Positions 32,389-41,426 of a DNA stretch of 64,000 nt are shown piece by piece. The DNA is taken from NCBI GenBank assembly GCA_039818345.1, contig JBCBUC010000001.1:1-64000 (forward strand), written 5' to 3'. A program made the position numbers and the translations under genes. Each line of letters opens with the position of its first letter. The stretch's first letter is position 1. Source of the DNA: Parvularcula sp039818345 (GTDB lineage: Bacteria; Pseudomonadota; Alphaproteobacteria; Caulobacterales; Parvularculaceae). The notes below the pieces were generated by a model. That model did no database searches. It was not told where the DNA came from and saw nothing but the letters and a program-made list of their open reading frames with translations.

Positions 32389-33378
32389 TTGGGTTCCCAA
32401 GGCTTCATCCGGTTGTTTTTCGCACTTGTCTTGCTGGTGTTGGCAGGCGCTGCAGGTGCAGGAGCTTATCTTTACAAGCAGCTGACAACAGAAGGCCCTC
32501 TCCTTGAGGAGCAGGTGCTGTGGATTGAGCGCGGCAACGGCATGGAGACGGTCACCGGCAAGTTGGTGACCATGGGCGCGCTGACCGATGAGCGCATTTT
32601 TTCTTATTTTGCGCGGGCGACTGACCTCGGCGCCGAGTTGCGGGCGGGCGAATTCGCCGTTCCGGCGGGCGCCAGCATGCTCGACATCGCTGAGATTATC
32701 AAAACGGCGAAACCGATTTTGCACTATGTGACGATCCCTGAGGGCCGGACGGTCACCCAGGCCTTTGCGATCATCAATGCTGAAGACATCCTTGAAGGGG
32801 AGATCAGCCTCGAAGTGCGCGAAGGAGAGCTCCTGCCCGAGACCTATGCTTACCAACGCGGCGACACCGCCGATGATCTCGTTCAGCGCATGGTCAATGA
32901 TCATTACACACTGCTCGAAGAGCTATGGCCGCAGCGTGCGGATGATTTGCCTATCAACACGATGGAGGAAGCGGTAATCCTCGCCTCGATCGTTGAGAAG
33001 GAAACAGCCTTGGCTGAAGAACGGCCCCGGGTCGCTGCGGTCTTTGTCAACCGACTGCGCCGCGGTATGCGCCTTCAGTCAGATCCCACCATTATTTATG
33101 GATTGACCGGTGGTGAGCCCCTCGGGCGCGGTATTCGGCAGTCGGAGCTTCGCGGGGAGACCCCTTACAACACCTATGTGATCCGAGGACTGCCGCCGAC
33201 CCCGATTGCCAATCCGGGGCGCGAGTCCATCGCAGCCGTGCTCAACCCCGCAGAGACCAACGATCTTTATTTCGTCGCCGATGGTACCGGTGGGCATGTG
33301 TTTGCCTCGACCTTGCGAGAGCACAATCAGAACGTGGCGGAGTGGCGCCGGATCGAACGTGCCCGAGCGCAGCAATGA
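32389..33378 (+). CDS. mltG: Endolytic transglycosylase MltG
   Basis: An inner-membrane murein transglycosylase that cleaves nascent glycan strands and sets their length. One membrane anchor (FIRLFFALVLLVLAGAAGAGAYLY) is followed by a periplasmic YceG domain. The catalytic Glu is about Glu203 in ASIVEKETALAEERP; AAVFVNRLRRGMRLQSDPTI and GLPPTPIANPG are also diagnostic. The start is ambiguous: TTG 32389 follows GAGG and sits just after the fabF stop, giving 329 residues; ATG 32350 would overlap fabF by 29 bp and add 13 poorly fitting residues. The gene overlaps yicC by four bases. Confidence 0.93.
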   Translation: MGSQGFIRLFFALVLLVLAGAAGAGAYLYKQLTTEGPLLEEQVLWIERGNGMETVTGKLVTMGALTDERIFSYFARATDLGAELRAGEFAVPAGASMLDIAEIIKTAKPILHYVTIPEGRTVTQAFAIINAEDILEGEISLEVREGELLPETYAYQRGDTADDLVQRMVNDHYTLLEELWPQRADDLPINTMEEAVILASIVEKETALAEERPRVAAVFVNRLRRGMRLQSDPTIIYGLTGGEPLGRGIRQSELRGETPYNTYVIRGLPPTPIANPGRESIAAVLNPAETNDLYFVADGTGGHVFASTLREHNQNVAEWRRIERARAQQ

Positions 33379-34271
33379 GTTTTGAAGATCCAGCAACAAG
33401 TGATCTTCAAAGCATGACCGGCTATGGCGCGGCGGAAGGTGCCGCTGGCGCTGTGTCGTGGCGCTGGGAACTCCGGAGCGTCAACGCCAAAGGCCTTGAT
33501 ATTAAGTTCCGTGTACCATCGGGTACCGAGGTCCTTGAACCCGATCTTCGCACGGAGCTTCGCGTTCTCCACCGGGGAACCGTCAGCGCCAATCTCAAGC
33601 TTGACCGCGAAGACAACGAGATGGCCTTTTCTATCGACGATGACGCGCTGGATGCAGCGCTCGCGGCCATCGAAAAAGTCCGCTCCAAGGTGTCCTGCGC
33701 GGACCCAAGCCCCGAAGCGATTCTTGCGATGCGCGGGGTCTTGTCGGCCCCGCCGCCAGAAACGGCGATGTCGGAGGAAGAGCTCGCGAGCCTCCATGCT
33801 GGCTTTGCCACCGCACTTGATGCCCTTCTTCTCGCACGGCGTCAGGAGGCTGCCCGGATCGCGGCGGTCCTTGATGAACGCTGCGAAGACATGGCTCAGC
33901 GCCTGGCCACTATTCGAGAGAAGATTGTCGGCTCGCGTGAACAAATTGCCGAGCGGTTGCGGAATCAGCTCGGTGAGCTTTTGGCCGAGCAGGTGAGCGA
34001 GGATCGCTTGGCCCAGGAGGCGGCGCTTCTGGCGATCAAGGCGGATGTCACCGAAGAGCTCGATCGGCTGGAGGTCCACACCACCTCCTTTCGGGAGCTC
34101 TTGGTCAAAGGTGGAGCTGCGGGCCGCCGGCTAGAGTTTTTAACCCAGGAACTCATGCGTGAAGCGAGCACGCTGACAGCGAAGCTGCCCACCGCCGCCA
34201 TGAAAAACGATGGGCTTGATCTCAAAGAGCTTGTCGACTCCCTCCGCGAACAGGTGCTCAATATTGCATGA
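33375..34271 (+). CDS. yicC: YicC family protein (putative endoribonuclease)
   Basis: A 298-residue YicC/YloC-family protein. It begins with the diagnostic SMTGYGAAEG, then WRWELRSVNAKGLDIKFRVP and LRTELRVLHRGTVSANLKL. It ends VKGGAAGRRLEFLTQELMRE and DLKELVDSLREQVLNIA. E. coli YicC has been reported to promote small-RNA decay and to act as an endoribonuclease; that role here is by family only. ATG 33375 overlaps the mltG stop (ATGA), fixing the start. Its own stop overlaps the gmk start in the same way. Confidence 0.93.
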   Translation: MSFEDPATSDLQSMTGYGAAEGAAGAVSWRWELRSVNAKGLDIKFRVPSGTEVLEPDLRTELRVLHRGTVSANLKLDREDNEMAFSIDDDALDAALAAIEKVRSKVSCADPSPEAILAMRGVLSAPPPETAMSEEELASLHAGFATALDALLLARRQEAARIAAVLDERCEDMAQRLATIREKIVGSREQIAERLRNQLGELLAEQVSEDRLAQEAALLAIKADVTEELDRLEVHTTSFRELLVKGGAAGRRLEFLTQELMREASTLTAKLPTAAMKNDGLDLKELVDSLREQVLNIA

Positions 34272-34912
34272 CTTCCGCTGGGAACATCGAACGCCGCGGG
34301 ATGCTTTTTGTGCTTTCGAGCCCGTCTGGTGCTGGCAAGACGACGCTCTCGAAAAGCTTATTGGGGAGTGATGAGGGCATCACACTCTCCATCTCGGCCA
34401 CCACCCGCCGTCCGCGCCCTGGTGAGATCGATGGCAAGGATTACCACTTCCTCGATGCCGATGGTTTTCTGGCGCGGCAGGCCAAGGGCGAGTTTCTCGA
34501 AAGCGCTGAGGTCTTCGGTCACCATTATGCCACGCCCAAAGGCCCCGTGATGGAGAGCATTGAGGCTGGGCTCGACGTTCTCTTCGACATCGATTGGCAG
34601 GGGAAGCAGCAGCTTGAAGAAACCGCGCGGAATGATCTCGTCTCGGTTTTCATCCTCCCACCGTCGCGGTCGGCCCTCGAAGATCGTCTCAAACGCCGGG
34701 CACAAGATTCCGATGAAGTCGTGGCCCAACGCATGGCCATGGCCGACGCCGAAATCAGCCATTATGCTGAGTATGACTATGTGATCGTGAACGACGATAT
34801 TGATCAGGCGAAGGTGCAATTAAGCAGCATTTTAACGGCCGAGCGTCTACGCAGACGGCGTCAGACGGGGCTTCGGCGGTTTGTCGATCAAGTGATCAGC
34901 CCACCGCGTTAA
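34268..34912 (+). CDS. gmk: Guanylate kinase
   Basis: A 214-residue enzyme converting GMP to GDP with ATP. The P-loop is SSPSGAGKTTLSKS (GAGKT 21-25). The GMP-binding region has STTRRPRPG-type residues written here as SATTRRPRPGEIDGKDYHF, and FLESAEVFGHHYATPKG. The lid and C-terminal RLKRRAQDSDEVVAQRM and YDYVIVNDDIDQA are standard. It is the last gene of the coupled mltG-yicC-gmk set. Confidence 0.97.
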   Translation: MTSAGNIERRGMLFVLSSPSGAGKTTLSKSLLGSDEGITLSISATTRRPRPGEIDGKDYHFLDADGFLARQAKGEFLESAEVFGHHYATPKGPVMESIEAGLDVLFDIDWQGKQQLEETARNDLVSVFILPPSRSALEDRLKRRAQDSDEVVAQRMAMADAEISHYAEYDYVIVNDDIDQAKVQLSSILTAERLRRRRQTGLRRFVDQVISPPR

Positions 34913-34981
34913 CCACTTCCGATGAGCCCCTATTAACCTGATCATGTTAGCCAAAACGCACTATTTGGGGAAACAGAGCGT

Positions 34982-35335
34982 ATGACTGATGCAGCGATCG
35001 ATTTTGCGCATTTGGACCGTTACGTCGCGGGCGACGTGGCTTTGCGTGAAGAAGTTTTGACCATTTTTGAGAGCCAAGTCGCGCGTTGCCTGCGGCTCCT
35101 TGATCCTGATGCTCCCCATGAAGAATGGCGAAGCATCGCGCATGCGTTGAAGGGTGCGTCGCGCGGTATTGGCGCTTGGCAGATTGGGGATCTCTGCGCG
35201 GAAGCTGAAAGCATGAAAGGCGCCAGCACCGATATCCGGGAGCGCCGCATCGAAGCGAAGGCGCAAATCGAACAATGCGCGAAGTCGGCGCTCGACGAGA
35301 TTCGTCGCCTACGCCGCGACACTGCCCACGCCTAA
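34982..35335 (+). CDS. Histidine phosphotransfer (Hpt) domain protein
   Basis: A 117-residue stand-alone Hpt protein. The phospho-acceptor is His54 in SIAHALKGASRGIGAWQIGD, the classical HxLKG context. The rest is a four-helix bundle (HLDRYVAGDVALREEVLTIF; AKAQIEQCAKSALDEIRRLR). It should relay phosphate between a hybrid kinase and a response regulator. In alphaproteobacteria small Hpt proteins often feed CtrA-type relays (ChpT has a different, dimeric fold, so this is not ChpT). No kinase or regulator is adjacent. Confidence 0.85.
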   Translation: MTDAAIDFAHLDRYVAGDVALREEVLTIFESQVARCLRLLDPDAPHEEWRSIAHALKGASRGIGAWQIGDLCAEAESMKGASTDIRERRIEAKAQIEQCAKSALDEIRRLRRDTAHA

Positions 35336-35509
35336 ACCGTTGACCGACGGTGCTCACGAAATCTTGTAAGCTGGTGGGCGCCGCTGATTGGCGTTTTTTG
35401 GGCTGAAAACAGGGCGAACCGGACATTTCTGCCCCAACATGGCTTTCTAGCCATTTACTTTCCCTACGGGCGCAAACCACCATATCCTTCCCGACGGAAG
35501 GGAAACTCT

Positions 35510-36385
35510 ATGGTTCTGGCTGCTCCACGCACCCTCGATCTCGAAAGCTTATGTGAGTTGGTCAATCTGCGCTTGGCGCAGCTTGTCCCAGAAGGGAGCC
35601 CCCATGGACCATCAGCTGCCGCGCGGCATAGCCTCCTTGCGCCCGGTAAACGCCTTCGGGCGGTGATTGCGCTCATTGCTTCGCGAAGCGTTGGCGGCCG
35701 CATTGAGGACGCGCTCGACACCGCCTGCGCGGTGGAAATGATCCATACCGCAAGTCTGATCATCGACGATTTGCCGTCCATGGACGACGCAGATCTCCGC
35801 CGGGGCATGCCGACAGCGCATACGAAATATGGGCAAGATATTGCGATCTTGGCCGGAATTGGCCTCGTCAACGGCGCCTATGAGGTCCTGGCGCGGGCGA
35901 GCGCACCTGCGTGTGATCGGCGGATGGAGATTACCCAAGTTTTGACTCGCGCTGTTGGTTGGAATGGCCTGGTCCATGGCCAAGCGCTCGACCTTCGTGC
36001 TGACGGCAGCGTGGATGCGATCCATGAGGGCAAGACCGGGGCCCTCTTTGTCGCGGCGGCCGAAGGCGGTTGTCTTTGTGCGCCGGATTATACCGAAGAT
36101 GATCGCCGATCGATGCGCGCCTACGGGCGGGCGCTGGGCTTTGCTTACCAGGCTTATGACGATGTTCTGGACCAGGCCTGTGATGAAGAGATGACCGGGA
36201 AAACCACCGGGCGGGATGCGGGAAAACGGACCGCAGTGATCGGGGCGGAGGCGAGCCTTGGCTCCGGCATGATGCTTGCGCAGCGGCACCTTCGAACAGC
36301 CATGGACGCAGCCGGAAGAAGCTCTCCGCTCGCGGCGCTGGCTGAGTATATCGGTTCTTATTTTTCAGAGACGCTGGCGGCTTAA
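35510..36385 (+). CDS. crtE: Geranylgeranyl diphosphate synthase
   Basis: A 291-residue trans-prenyltransferase supplying GGPP for carotenoids. The first Asp-rich motif is IIDDLPSMDDADLRRG (Asp86, 87, 92), the second is YQAYDDVLDQ near residue 220. LLAPGKRLR binds the diphosphate. Sequence alone cannot rule out farnesyl-PP synthase (IspA), but its position beside crtZWBIY makes CrtE most likely. It is on the opposite strand to the other crt genes; its TAA abuts the crtZ stop with no spacer and no terminator, so transcripts may collide. A GGAAGGGAAA-type site precedes the ATG. Confidence 0.88.
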   Translation: MVLAAPRTLDLESLCELVNLRLAQLVPEGSPHGPSAAARHSLLAPGKRLRAVIALIASRSVGGRIEDALDTACAVEMIHTASLIIDDLPSMDDADLRRGMPTAHTKYGQDIAILAGIGLVNGAYEVLARASAPACDRRMEITQVLTRAVGWNGLVHGQALDLRADGSVDAIHEGKTGALFVAAAEGGCLCAPDYTEDDRRSMRAYGRALGFAYQAYDDVLDQACDEEMTGKTTGRDAGKRTAVIGAEASLGSGMMLAQRHLRTAMDAAGRSSPLAALAEYIGSYFSETLAA

Positions 36386-36880
36386 TCAGCTTCCCGTGAG
36401 GCGGGCGGCTTTCAGCTCCCGGAGCTTCACCTTAAGCTTTTGCGGATCAGGCGCGAGGACGAAGCCATAACTCACCGCGCCTTCTTTACAGGTCGTCGCG
36501 TGGTGCAGCTTATGCGCCTGTACAAGGCGTTTCCAATAGCCCTTTTTCGGGACCCAATTATAGGGATAGCGCTGATGGACGAGGCCATCATGCACGAATG
36601 TATAGACCAATCCGTAAACTGATATACCAGCAGCTATGTACCAAACAGGCGGAAAATAGAGATAGCCAACGGTGAAAAGAACAGTGGTGAACACCCCAAA
36701 AACCACCGCATAAAGATCGTTCTTTTCGAACATATTGTCATGCGGTTCGTGGTGGTCCTTATGCCAGTCCCAGCCCCAGCCGTGCATGATGTATTTGTGG
36801 GCCCACCAGGCAACAAATTCCATAAAGCAGGCGGTGCCAATCACGAGGGTGAGTTTCTGCCAAAGCGCGAGCTGGATCAT
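36386..36880 (-). CDS. crtZ: Beta-carotene 3-hydroxylase
   Basis: A 164-residue di-iron membrane hydroxylase that adds 3-OH groups to beta-ionone rings. The histidine clusters are HKYIMHGWGWDWHKDHHEPH, HDGLVHQRYP and AHKLHHA, giving the eight to ten His needed for iron. Helices include LTLVIGTACFMEFVAWWA and VFGVFTTVLFTVGYLYF. ATG 36880 (MIQLALWQK) overlaps the crtW stop by four bases, so the longer upstream frame is rejected. It is the last gene of the crtYIBWZ operon; with CrtW it should allow astaxanthin formation. Confidence 0.93.
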   Translation of the reverse strand: MIQLALWQKLTLVIGTACFMEFVAWWAHKYIMHGWGWDWHKDHHEPHDNMFEKNDLYAVVFGVFTTVLFTVGYLYFPPVWYIAAGISVYGLVYTFVHDGLVHQRYPYNWVPKKGYWKRLVQAHKLHHATTCKEGAVSYGFVLAPDPQKLKVKLRELKAARLTGS

Positions 36881-37638
36881 GCCGCAGCCCCTACTGGTTC
36901 GCTGGCTGAGATCTTCCCGCGCCGCCGCGGAAGTCTCCACCAGGGCTCATGCGGGTAGAGGTGATGCTCATGGTGGTAGCCGAAATGGTAACAGGTGAAG
37001 AGGCTGACGAGCCACGGATAGCCTGAGCTGCGTGCGTTGTGATCGTCGGCAAAGTCGGGTCCTGCGTCCTCATGCCGGTGCGGACGATAGGTGCCGAAAT
37101 AGAACAGCTGAACCGCACTCGTCAGCGCTGGCGCGCCATAGAACAAAAAGATGTTGATCATCGGTGCGCCGAGAACGAGCCAATAGATTGCGACGACCGT
37201 GTTGACAAAAATCAGCGGCCGCCAGCCAAAATGCCGAAGGAAGAACTCTTTAAACCACGGCACAAAAGCGCGCGGGTGATCCGCAGAGAAATCGGGATCA
37301 TCTTTCGTACCCGGTGCATCATGGTGCAGGTTATGGTTTTTATACAGATGATCGTAGTTGAAGCCGGCATAAAGGGTGGTGACCACCCAGCCAACGGCGC
37401 GGTTCACCCGCGGCATACCAGGCGCCAGACTGCCATGGATGGCGTCATGACTGATGATAAAGAGACCCACGCTGAGCCAGCAGATCGCCGCCATCATGAC
37501 CGGGATCAACGGCAAAGACTTGAGCGAAATCTCAAAAAAATGAACACCGTAGACATGGAGCGTGGCCCAGGCAAGGGTGACCAGGCCCGCCAGCGACAGG
37601 CCGATCACGGACTGCAGCGCACGCTCTCTTCGTGTCAC
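36877..37638 (-). CDS. crtW: Beta-carotene ketolase
   Basis: A 253-residue membrane di-iron oxygenase of the CrtW type that puts keto groups at C4/C4'. His clusters: FIISHDAIHGSLAPG, YKNHNLHHDAPGTKDDPDF, and CYHFGYHHEHHLYPHEPWW. The start is GTG 37638, which overlaps the crtB stop by four bases (GTGA); the longer open frame into crtB is a shadow. Four or so helices are predicted, including GLSLAGLVTLAWATLHVY. Placement between crtB and crtZ supports ketocarotenoid synthesis. Confidence 0.93.
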   Translation of the reverse strand: MTRRERALQSVIGLSLAGLVTLAWATLHVYGVHFFEISLKSLPLIPVMMAAICWLSVGLFIISHDAIHGSLAPGMPRVNRAVGWVVTTLYAGFNYDHLYKNHNLHHDAPGTKDDPDFSADHPRAFVPWFKEFFLRHFGWRPLIFVNTVVAIYWLVLGAPMINIFLFYGAPALTSAVQLFYFGTYRPHRHEDAGPDFADDHNARSSGYPWLVSLFTCYHFGYHHEHHLYPHEPWWRLPRRRGKISASEPVGAAA

Positions 37639-38606
37639 GAGCTTACACCCCCGATAACAGGTCTTTTCCAAAGATCCGGTCGCGGAGGAAGCGCACGGAA
37701 GAATTGCGACTTCGCGCTCGCCCCTTGGAGGCAGCCAAGGCCTGCGAGCGCCACTTTCCGCCGCCGTGACGTCCGGGCCCGTTGGTCCCAAACAAGCGGG
37801 CCTTTGACCCGAACAACCCGGCCGATGTCGCGATAAACGCCGCGCGCAGCGGCCACCGCGAAACCGGCCCGAATGGGCAGCCTCCGGACACCTGGGGCTG
37901 CCGACTGATAATATTTATTGGCCTCTTGCAGAAGCCGCAGCGCCACGTGCCAAACCGCTTCTCGGTTCGCCTCGGCGAGAACTTGCTGCGGCTTAGCCTC
38001 AACGCCTTCTTCCTCGAGCCAGAGCGCAGGAACATAGATCCGGCCAATCGCGGCATCATCGATAATATCGCGGCAAATATTGGTGAGCTGAAAAGCAATC
38101 CCGAGGTCGGAGGCACGATCCAGCGTATCATTATCGTCTGGGTCCACTCCCATCACGATCGCCATCATGACGCCGACAACACCAGCGACATGGTAGCTGT
38201 AGCGTAACGTGTCCTCGAGCGTCTCATAGCGATGCTGCGCCACGTCCATCTCGAAACCGCGCAGGAGGTCGTAAGGGTGCTGGCTTGGCATCCCGGTTTC
38301 AAGGGCCACCGTTTGAAAGGCCTCGAATGGCCAGGAGTTGGGAGGGGTCCCGTTAAGGGCAGACTTTGTATCTGCCCACAGACTTTCTAGATCCTCAGCC
38401 CTCGGCGCATCATCGCGGCCCGCGAAACTGTCTTCGCCAAAACCCAAATTCTGGCCGTCGATGACATCATCACAGTGCCGACACCAGGCATAAAGCATAT
38501 GGGCATGACGCCGCATGTGCGGGCGAAAGAGAAGGGAGGCAAGGGCGAAACTCTTCGACCCTTTGGCGATCGCGTTGGCTGATTGTTGGGCGATCGTCAC
38601 GTCCAT
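37635..38606 (-). CDS. crtB: Phytoene synthase
   Basis: A 323-residue head-to-head prenyltransferase condensing two GGPP to 15-cis-phytoene. Asp-rich motifs: YAWCRHCDDVIDGQN near residue 40 and FQLTNICRDIIDDAAIGRIY near 180. YCYHVAG-type residues appear as YSYHVAGVVGVMM. ARG and YRDIGRVVR near 270 are typical of CrtB. The C-terminus is basic (RTSRRRKVALAG). It starts four bases after crtI and overlaps crtW. Confidence 0.95.
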   Translation of the reverse strand: MDVTIAQQSANAIAKGSKSFALASLLFRPHMRRHAHMLYAWCRHCDDVIDGQNLGFGEDSFAGRDDAPRAEDLESLWADTKSALNGTPPNSWPFEAFQTVALETGMPSQHPYDLLRGFEMDVAQHRYETLEDTLRYSYHVAGVVGVMMAIVMGVDPDDNDTLDRASDLGIAFQLTNICRDIIDDAAIGRIYVPALWLEEEGVEAKPQQVLAEANREAVWHVALRLLQEANKYYQSAAPGVRRLPIRAGFAVAAARGVYRDIGRVVRVKGPLVWDQRARTSRRRKVALAGLGCLQGASAKSQFFRALPPRPDLWKRPVIGGVSS

Positions 38607-38610
38607 GGGC

Positions 38611-40191
38611 TTACTCCGCTGCCATCGCGATGTCTTTGATGCCGTGGTCGAGACCGAAATCCTCGCCCATTAGCCGGGCGGTGGCCTTGGCCGAGCCGAC
38701 CACGCCGGGAATACCTGCGCCTGGGTGTGTGCCTGCGCCTGCGAAGTAAAGATTGTCGATCTCATCGTCGCGGTTATGCATACGGAAGAATGCAGATTGG
38801 GTGAGGACAGGTTCCAGGCTGAAGGCTGAGCCGTGGTGCGAGCGAAGGTCGTCCTTGAACCCTTGCGGTGTCAGGATCGTGTCGGTCACGATGTGTTCGC
38901 GCAGGCCTGGCAGGTAATGCTTTTCGAGGTAAGCGTAAATCTTCTCTTTGTACCGAGGGCCTTCCACCGACCAGTCGATGGCAGCCTTGCCAAGATGGGG
39001 GACAGGCGAGAGGACATACCAAGAATCGTGGCCCTCCGGCGCCATACCTGGATCGGTGGCCGTGGGCCGGTGCAGATAAAGGGAGAAATCATCGGGCAAT
39101 TTCGGCCCACTGAAGATTTCGGCGATCAGTTCTTTATAGCGCGGGCCGAAGCAAATTGTGTGGTGGGCGATGTCTTCATATTTTTTGTTCGTGCCAAAAT
39201 AAATAACGAACAGGGACATCGAGAACCGTTTGCTTTTCAGCGACTGCTCGACCGACCGGCCACGCTTGGTCTTGCCAAGAAGCTTCCCATAAGTGTGGAC
39301 GATATCAGCGTTCGAGGCGACACAGTCGAAGTCCTTCGTAAACCCGCTTTTGGTCCGGACGTTTTTAAGACGGCCATTTTCCTCAGTGATTTCCTCGACC
39401 GGGTCACCGATCAAAATTGTGCCGCCGAGATCGCTGAAGAGTTTGGCAAAGCCTTGGACAAGAGCGCCCGTTCCGCCGCGTGGGAACCACACGCCCCATT
39501 TACGCTCAAGGGCGTGGATGAGCGCATAAATCGCGCTGGTTTTGTGCGGGTCGCCGCCGACCAAAAGGGAATGGAAACTGAATGCTTGGCGCAGCTTGTC
39601 GTTCTTGATGAAATCACCGACCCGTCCGGCGACGGAGCGTTGCGCTTGAAGACCTGCGAGCTGCGGCGCGCACCGCATCATCGACCAAAAATCAAGGAAC
39701 GGAACGGCGCCCAGTTTGAGGTATCCTTCACGGAAGAGGGCTTCGGAGTATTTGTAGAACTTCCGGTAACCCTCAATATCCCGTGGACTGACTTTTTCGA
39801 TCTCCGCTTCGAGTTTCTGGGTCTCTTGGAAATAGTCAAACAGGGTCCCGTCTTCCCAGGCAAGGCGGTACATCGGCTCGACCGGCAACAGGTCGACATA
39901 GTCGGATAGCTTCCGGCCCGACAGCGCGAAGACCTCTTCAAGGCAAGAAGGATCGGTGATCACGGTGGGACCGCCATCGAACTTAAAGCCGTCTTGCTCA
40001 TAGACGTAAGCACGGCCACCGAGCTTGTCGCGTGCCTCGATCAGGGTGGTTTGGAATCCCATGGATTGGAGCCGACAGGCCAGCGAGAGGCCGCCAAAGC
40101 CAGCGCCCACAACGCAAGCGGTGGGCTTGGCGCTGTCATTGGCGGCTTTCAGCACCGCCGGCTCATCGTCCATTCGAATGGCTTCACTCAT
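38611..40191 (-). CDS. crtI: Phytoene desaturase
   Basis: A 526-residue FAD enzyme that converts phytoene to lycopene in four desaturations. The dinucleotide fold begins CVVGAGFGGLSLACRLQSMG near residue 26, followed by LIEARDKLGGRAYVYEQDGF and FDGGPTVITDPS. The C-terminal bacterial-type CrtI signature is NLYFAGAGTHPGAGIPGVVG. ATG 40191 overlaps the crtY stop by four bases (ATGA). Lycopene, rather than neurosporene, is expected because crtY follows the pathway. Confidence 0.96.
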   Translation of the reverse strand: MSEAIRMDDEPAVLKAANDSAKPTACVVGAGFGGLSLACRLQSMGFQTTLIEARDKLGGRAYVYEQDGFKFDGGPTVITDPSCLEEVFALSGRKLSDYVDLLPVEPMYRLAWEDGTLFDYFQETQKLEAEIEKVSPRDIEGYRKFYKYSEALFREGYLKLGAVPFLDFWSMMRCAPQLAGLQAQRSVAGRVGDFIKNDKLRQAFSFHSLLVGGDPHKTSAIYALIHALERKWGVWFPRGGTGALVQGFAKLFSDLGGTILIGDPVEEITEENGRLKNVRTKSGFTKDFDCVASNADIVHTYGKLLGKTKRGRSVEQSLKSKRFSMSLFVIYFGTNKKYEDIAHHTICFGPRYKELIAEIFSGPKLPDDFSLYLHRPTATDPGMAPEGHDSWYVLSPVPHLGKAAIDWSVEGPRYKEKIYAYLEKHYLPGLREHIVTDTILTPQGFKDDLRSHHGSAFSLEPVLTQSAFFRMHNRDDEIDNLYFAGAGTHPGAGIPGVVGSAKATARLMGEDFGLDHGIKDIAMAAE

Positions 40192-41348
40192 GCCGTTGTC
40201 CTTGTTCCCACGCCGTGCGGTGCCAGCGCCTTGATGGCTCGGAAAATTGGCACGGGAGGCTTGCCCGCCAGAATACGCGCCCGGTCCCCAAGCGTCGACC
40301 GTCCCGCATAAAATCGTTCGATCAGGGGCTGCGGCAAGCCGTAGAAACGCTGCAGGACAACGTACCGCAACTCAGGCTTGGCGGCGCGGAAAAGCATGCG
40401 GTTGAGAAGCCGCGAGAACCGGTGGGCGCGCCAGCGTTTTAGGCTTTGCGCGCGGACAGCCTCGGAAATACCTGCAGGCGTGAGGTTTTCGAGGGCTGCA
40501 ATCACATCAGCGAGAGCCGCAGCCTCGGGCAGGGAATAGCCGGTGATGGGGTGGAACAGCGCGGCCCGCAGCCCGATCGGCACGGGCTGATTCGTGAAAT
40601 GTTTGAAATAGGCCTCAAGATCGCCCTCCAAGACGATCGGTAAGACGCCTTCCTCCTCCCGAATCACCTCCGCCACCTCCCAGCCGCGACCCGCGGCATA
40701 GGCGTAGATTTCATCGCGCAGGTCTTGGCGCTCAAAGTGGTGACCGTCTGCGTAATAGGTATCCTCAATCAGGGCTGTGTCCTCGGTGAACGGAAGGACA
40801 TAGATAAACCGGTAGCCGTCGGTCTGGGGCACCGTCGCGTCCATAATGATGGGATGCTTGAGGCCATGGGGTTCAGAAAAGCGAAACTCGAGGCCGAGAA
40901 ATTTTTGAAAACCGATATTCAGTTCTTCAGCATCATTAGGGCCGCGCCCATCCACCACCGTGCCAGAAAGCGTTGTTTGATTGGCCAAGGTGACGTGGCT
41001 GGTTTCAATATGCACCGCTGCATGTCCGCTCATCTTGGTGATGCCAGACGTCGCCATGACCTCGTCGAGTCGCTGTGATGTCGAACAGATATAAGGGGTT
41101 GTGAGGTGTCGTTCTCGCTTTGGGAAGTGCACGGATTGCCCTTCCCATCGTTTGGTGATGAAGGGGCTGAGCCAATTCAGTTGCTCCGGCGTGACATCGG
41201 TGCCGTGAAAGCACCATGTATGGTTACCGCCGAGATGTTCGTCCTTTTCGACAATGGCGATGCGGAGCTCTGGCCGCGTCTGGCGCAAGCGATAGGCCGC
41301 TAAGCTCGACGACAATCCGCCGCCGACGAAGATGAGATCAAACTCCAC
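40188..41348 (-). CDS. crtY: Lycopene beta-cyclase
   Basis: A 386-residue CrtY-type cyclase closing both ends of lycopene to beta-carotene. The nucleotide-binding start is FDLIFVGGGLSSSLAAYRL; LGGNHTWCFHGTDV, YRFIYVLPFTEDTALIEDTY and LFHPITGYSLPEAAALAD are family hallmarks. The start is GTG 41348. It is the first gene of the crt operon, 79 bp downstream of etfA, with a 9-bp stem-loop lacking a T-run between them, so transcription from the etf operon may continue into it. Confidence 0.95.
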   Translation of the reverse strand: MEFDLIFVGGGLSSSLAAYRLRQTRPELRIAIVEKDEHLGGNHTWCFHGTDVTPEQLNWLSPFITKRWEGQSVHFPKRERHLTTPYICSTSQRLDEVMATSGITKMSGHAAVHIETSHVTLANQTTLSGTVVDGRGPNDAEELNIGFQKFLGLEFRFSEPHGLKHPIIMDATVPQTDGYRFIYVLPFTEDTALIEDTYYADGHHFERQDLRDEIYAYAAGRGWEVAEVIREEEGVLPIVLEGDLEAYFKHFTNQPVPIGLRAALFHPITGYSLPEAAALADVIAALENLTPAGISEAVRAQSLKRWRAHRFSRLLNRMLFRAAKPELRYVVLQRFYGLPQPLIERFYAGRSTLGDRARILAGKPPVPIFRAIKALAPHGVGTRTTA

Positions 41349-41369
41349 AAAAGACGTCCTAAACGCATT

Positions 41370-41395
41370 CAGCCGCGGACCGAAGCCCGCGGCTG
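41370..41395 (-). other. Stem-loop between etfA and crtY
   Basis: Perfect 9-bp arms CAGCCGCGG / CCGCGGCTG with an 8-nt loop lie between the etfA stop and the crtY start. On the minus strand the following bases are not T-rich, so this is at best a partial terminator. It might control how much etf transcription enters the carotenoid genes. Confidence 0.45.
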
Positions 41396-41426
41396 AAACA
41401 CAACTGCGTGTGGTCGAACGCTGCGG

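Noticed and set aside
38833..39909. 358-codon plus-strand open frame opposite crtI
   Set aside because: Antisense shadow of a well-conserved phytoene desaturase; no family pattern.
41370..41395. Stem-loop between etfA and crtY as a full terminator
   Set aside because: It has a strong stem but no T-run on the minus strand, so it is listed only as a stem-loop that may give partial termination.
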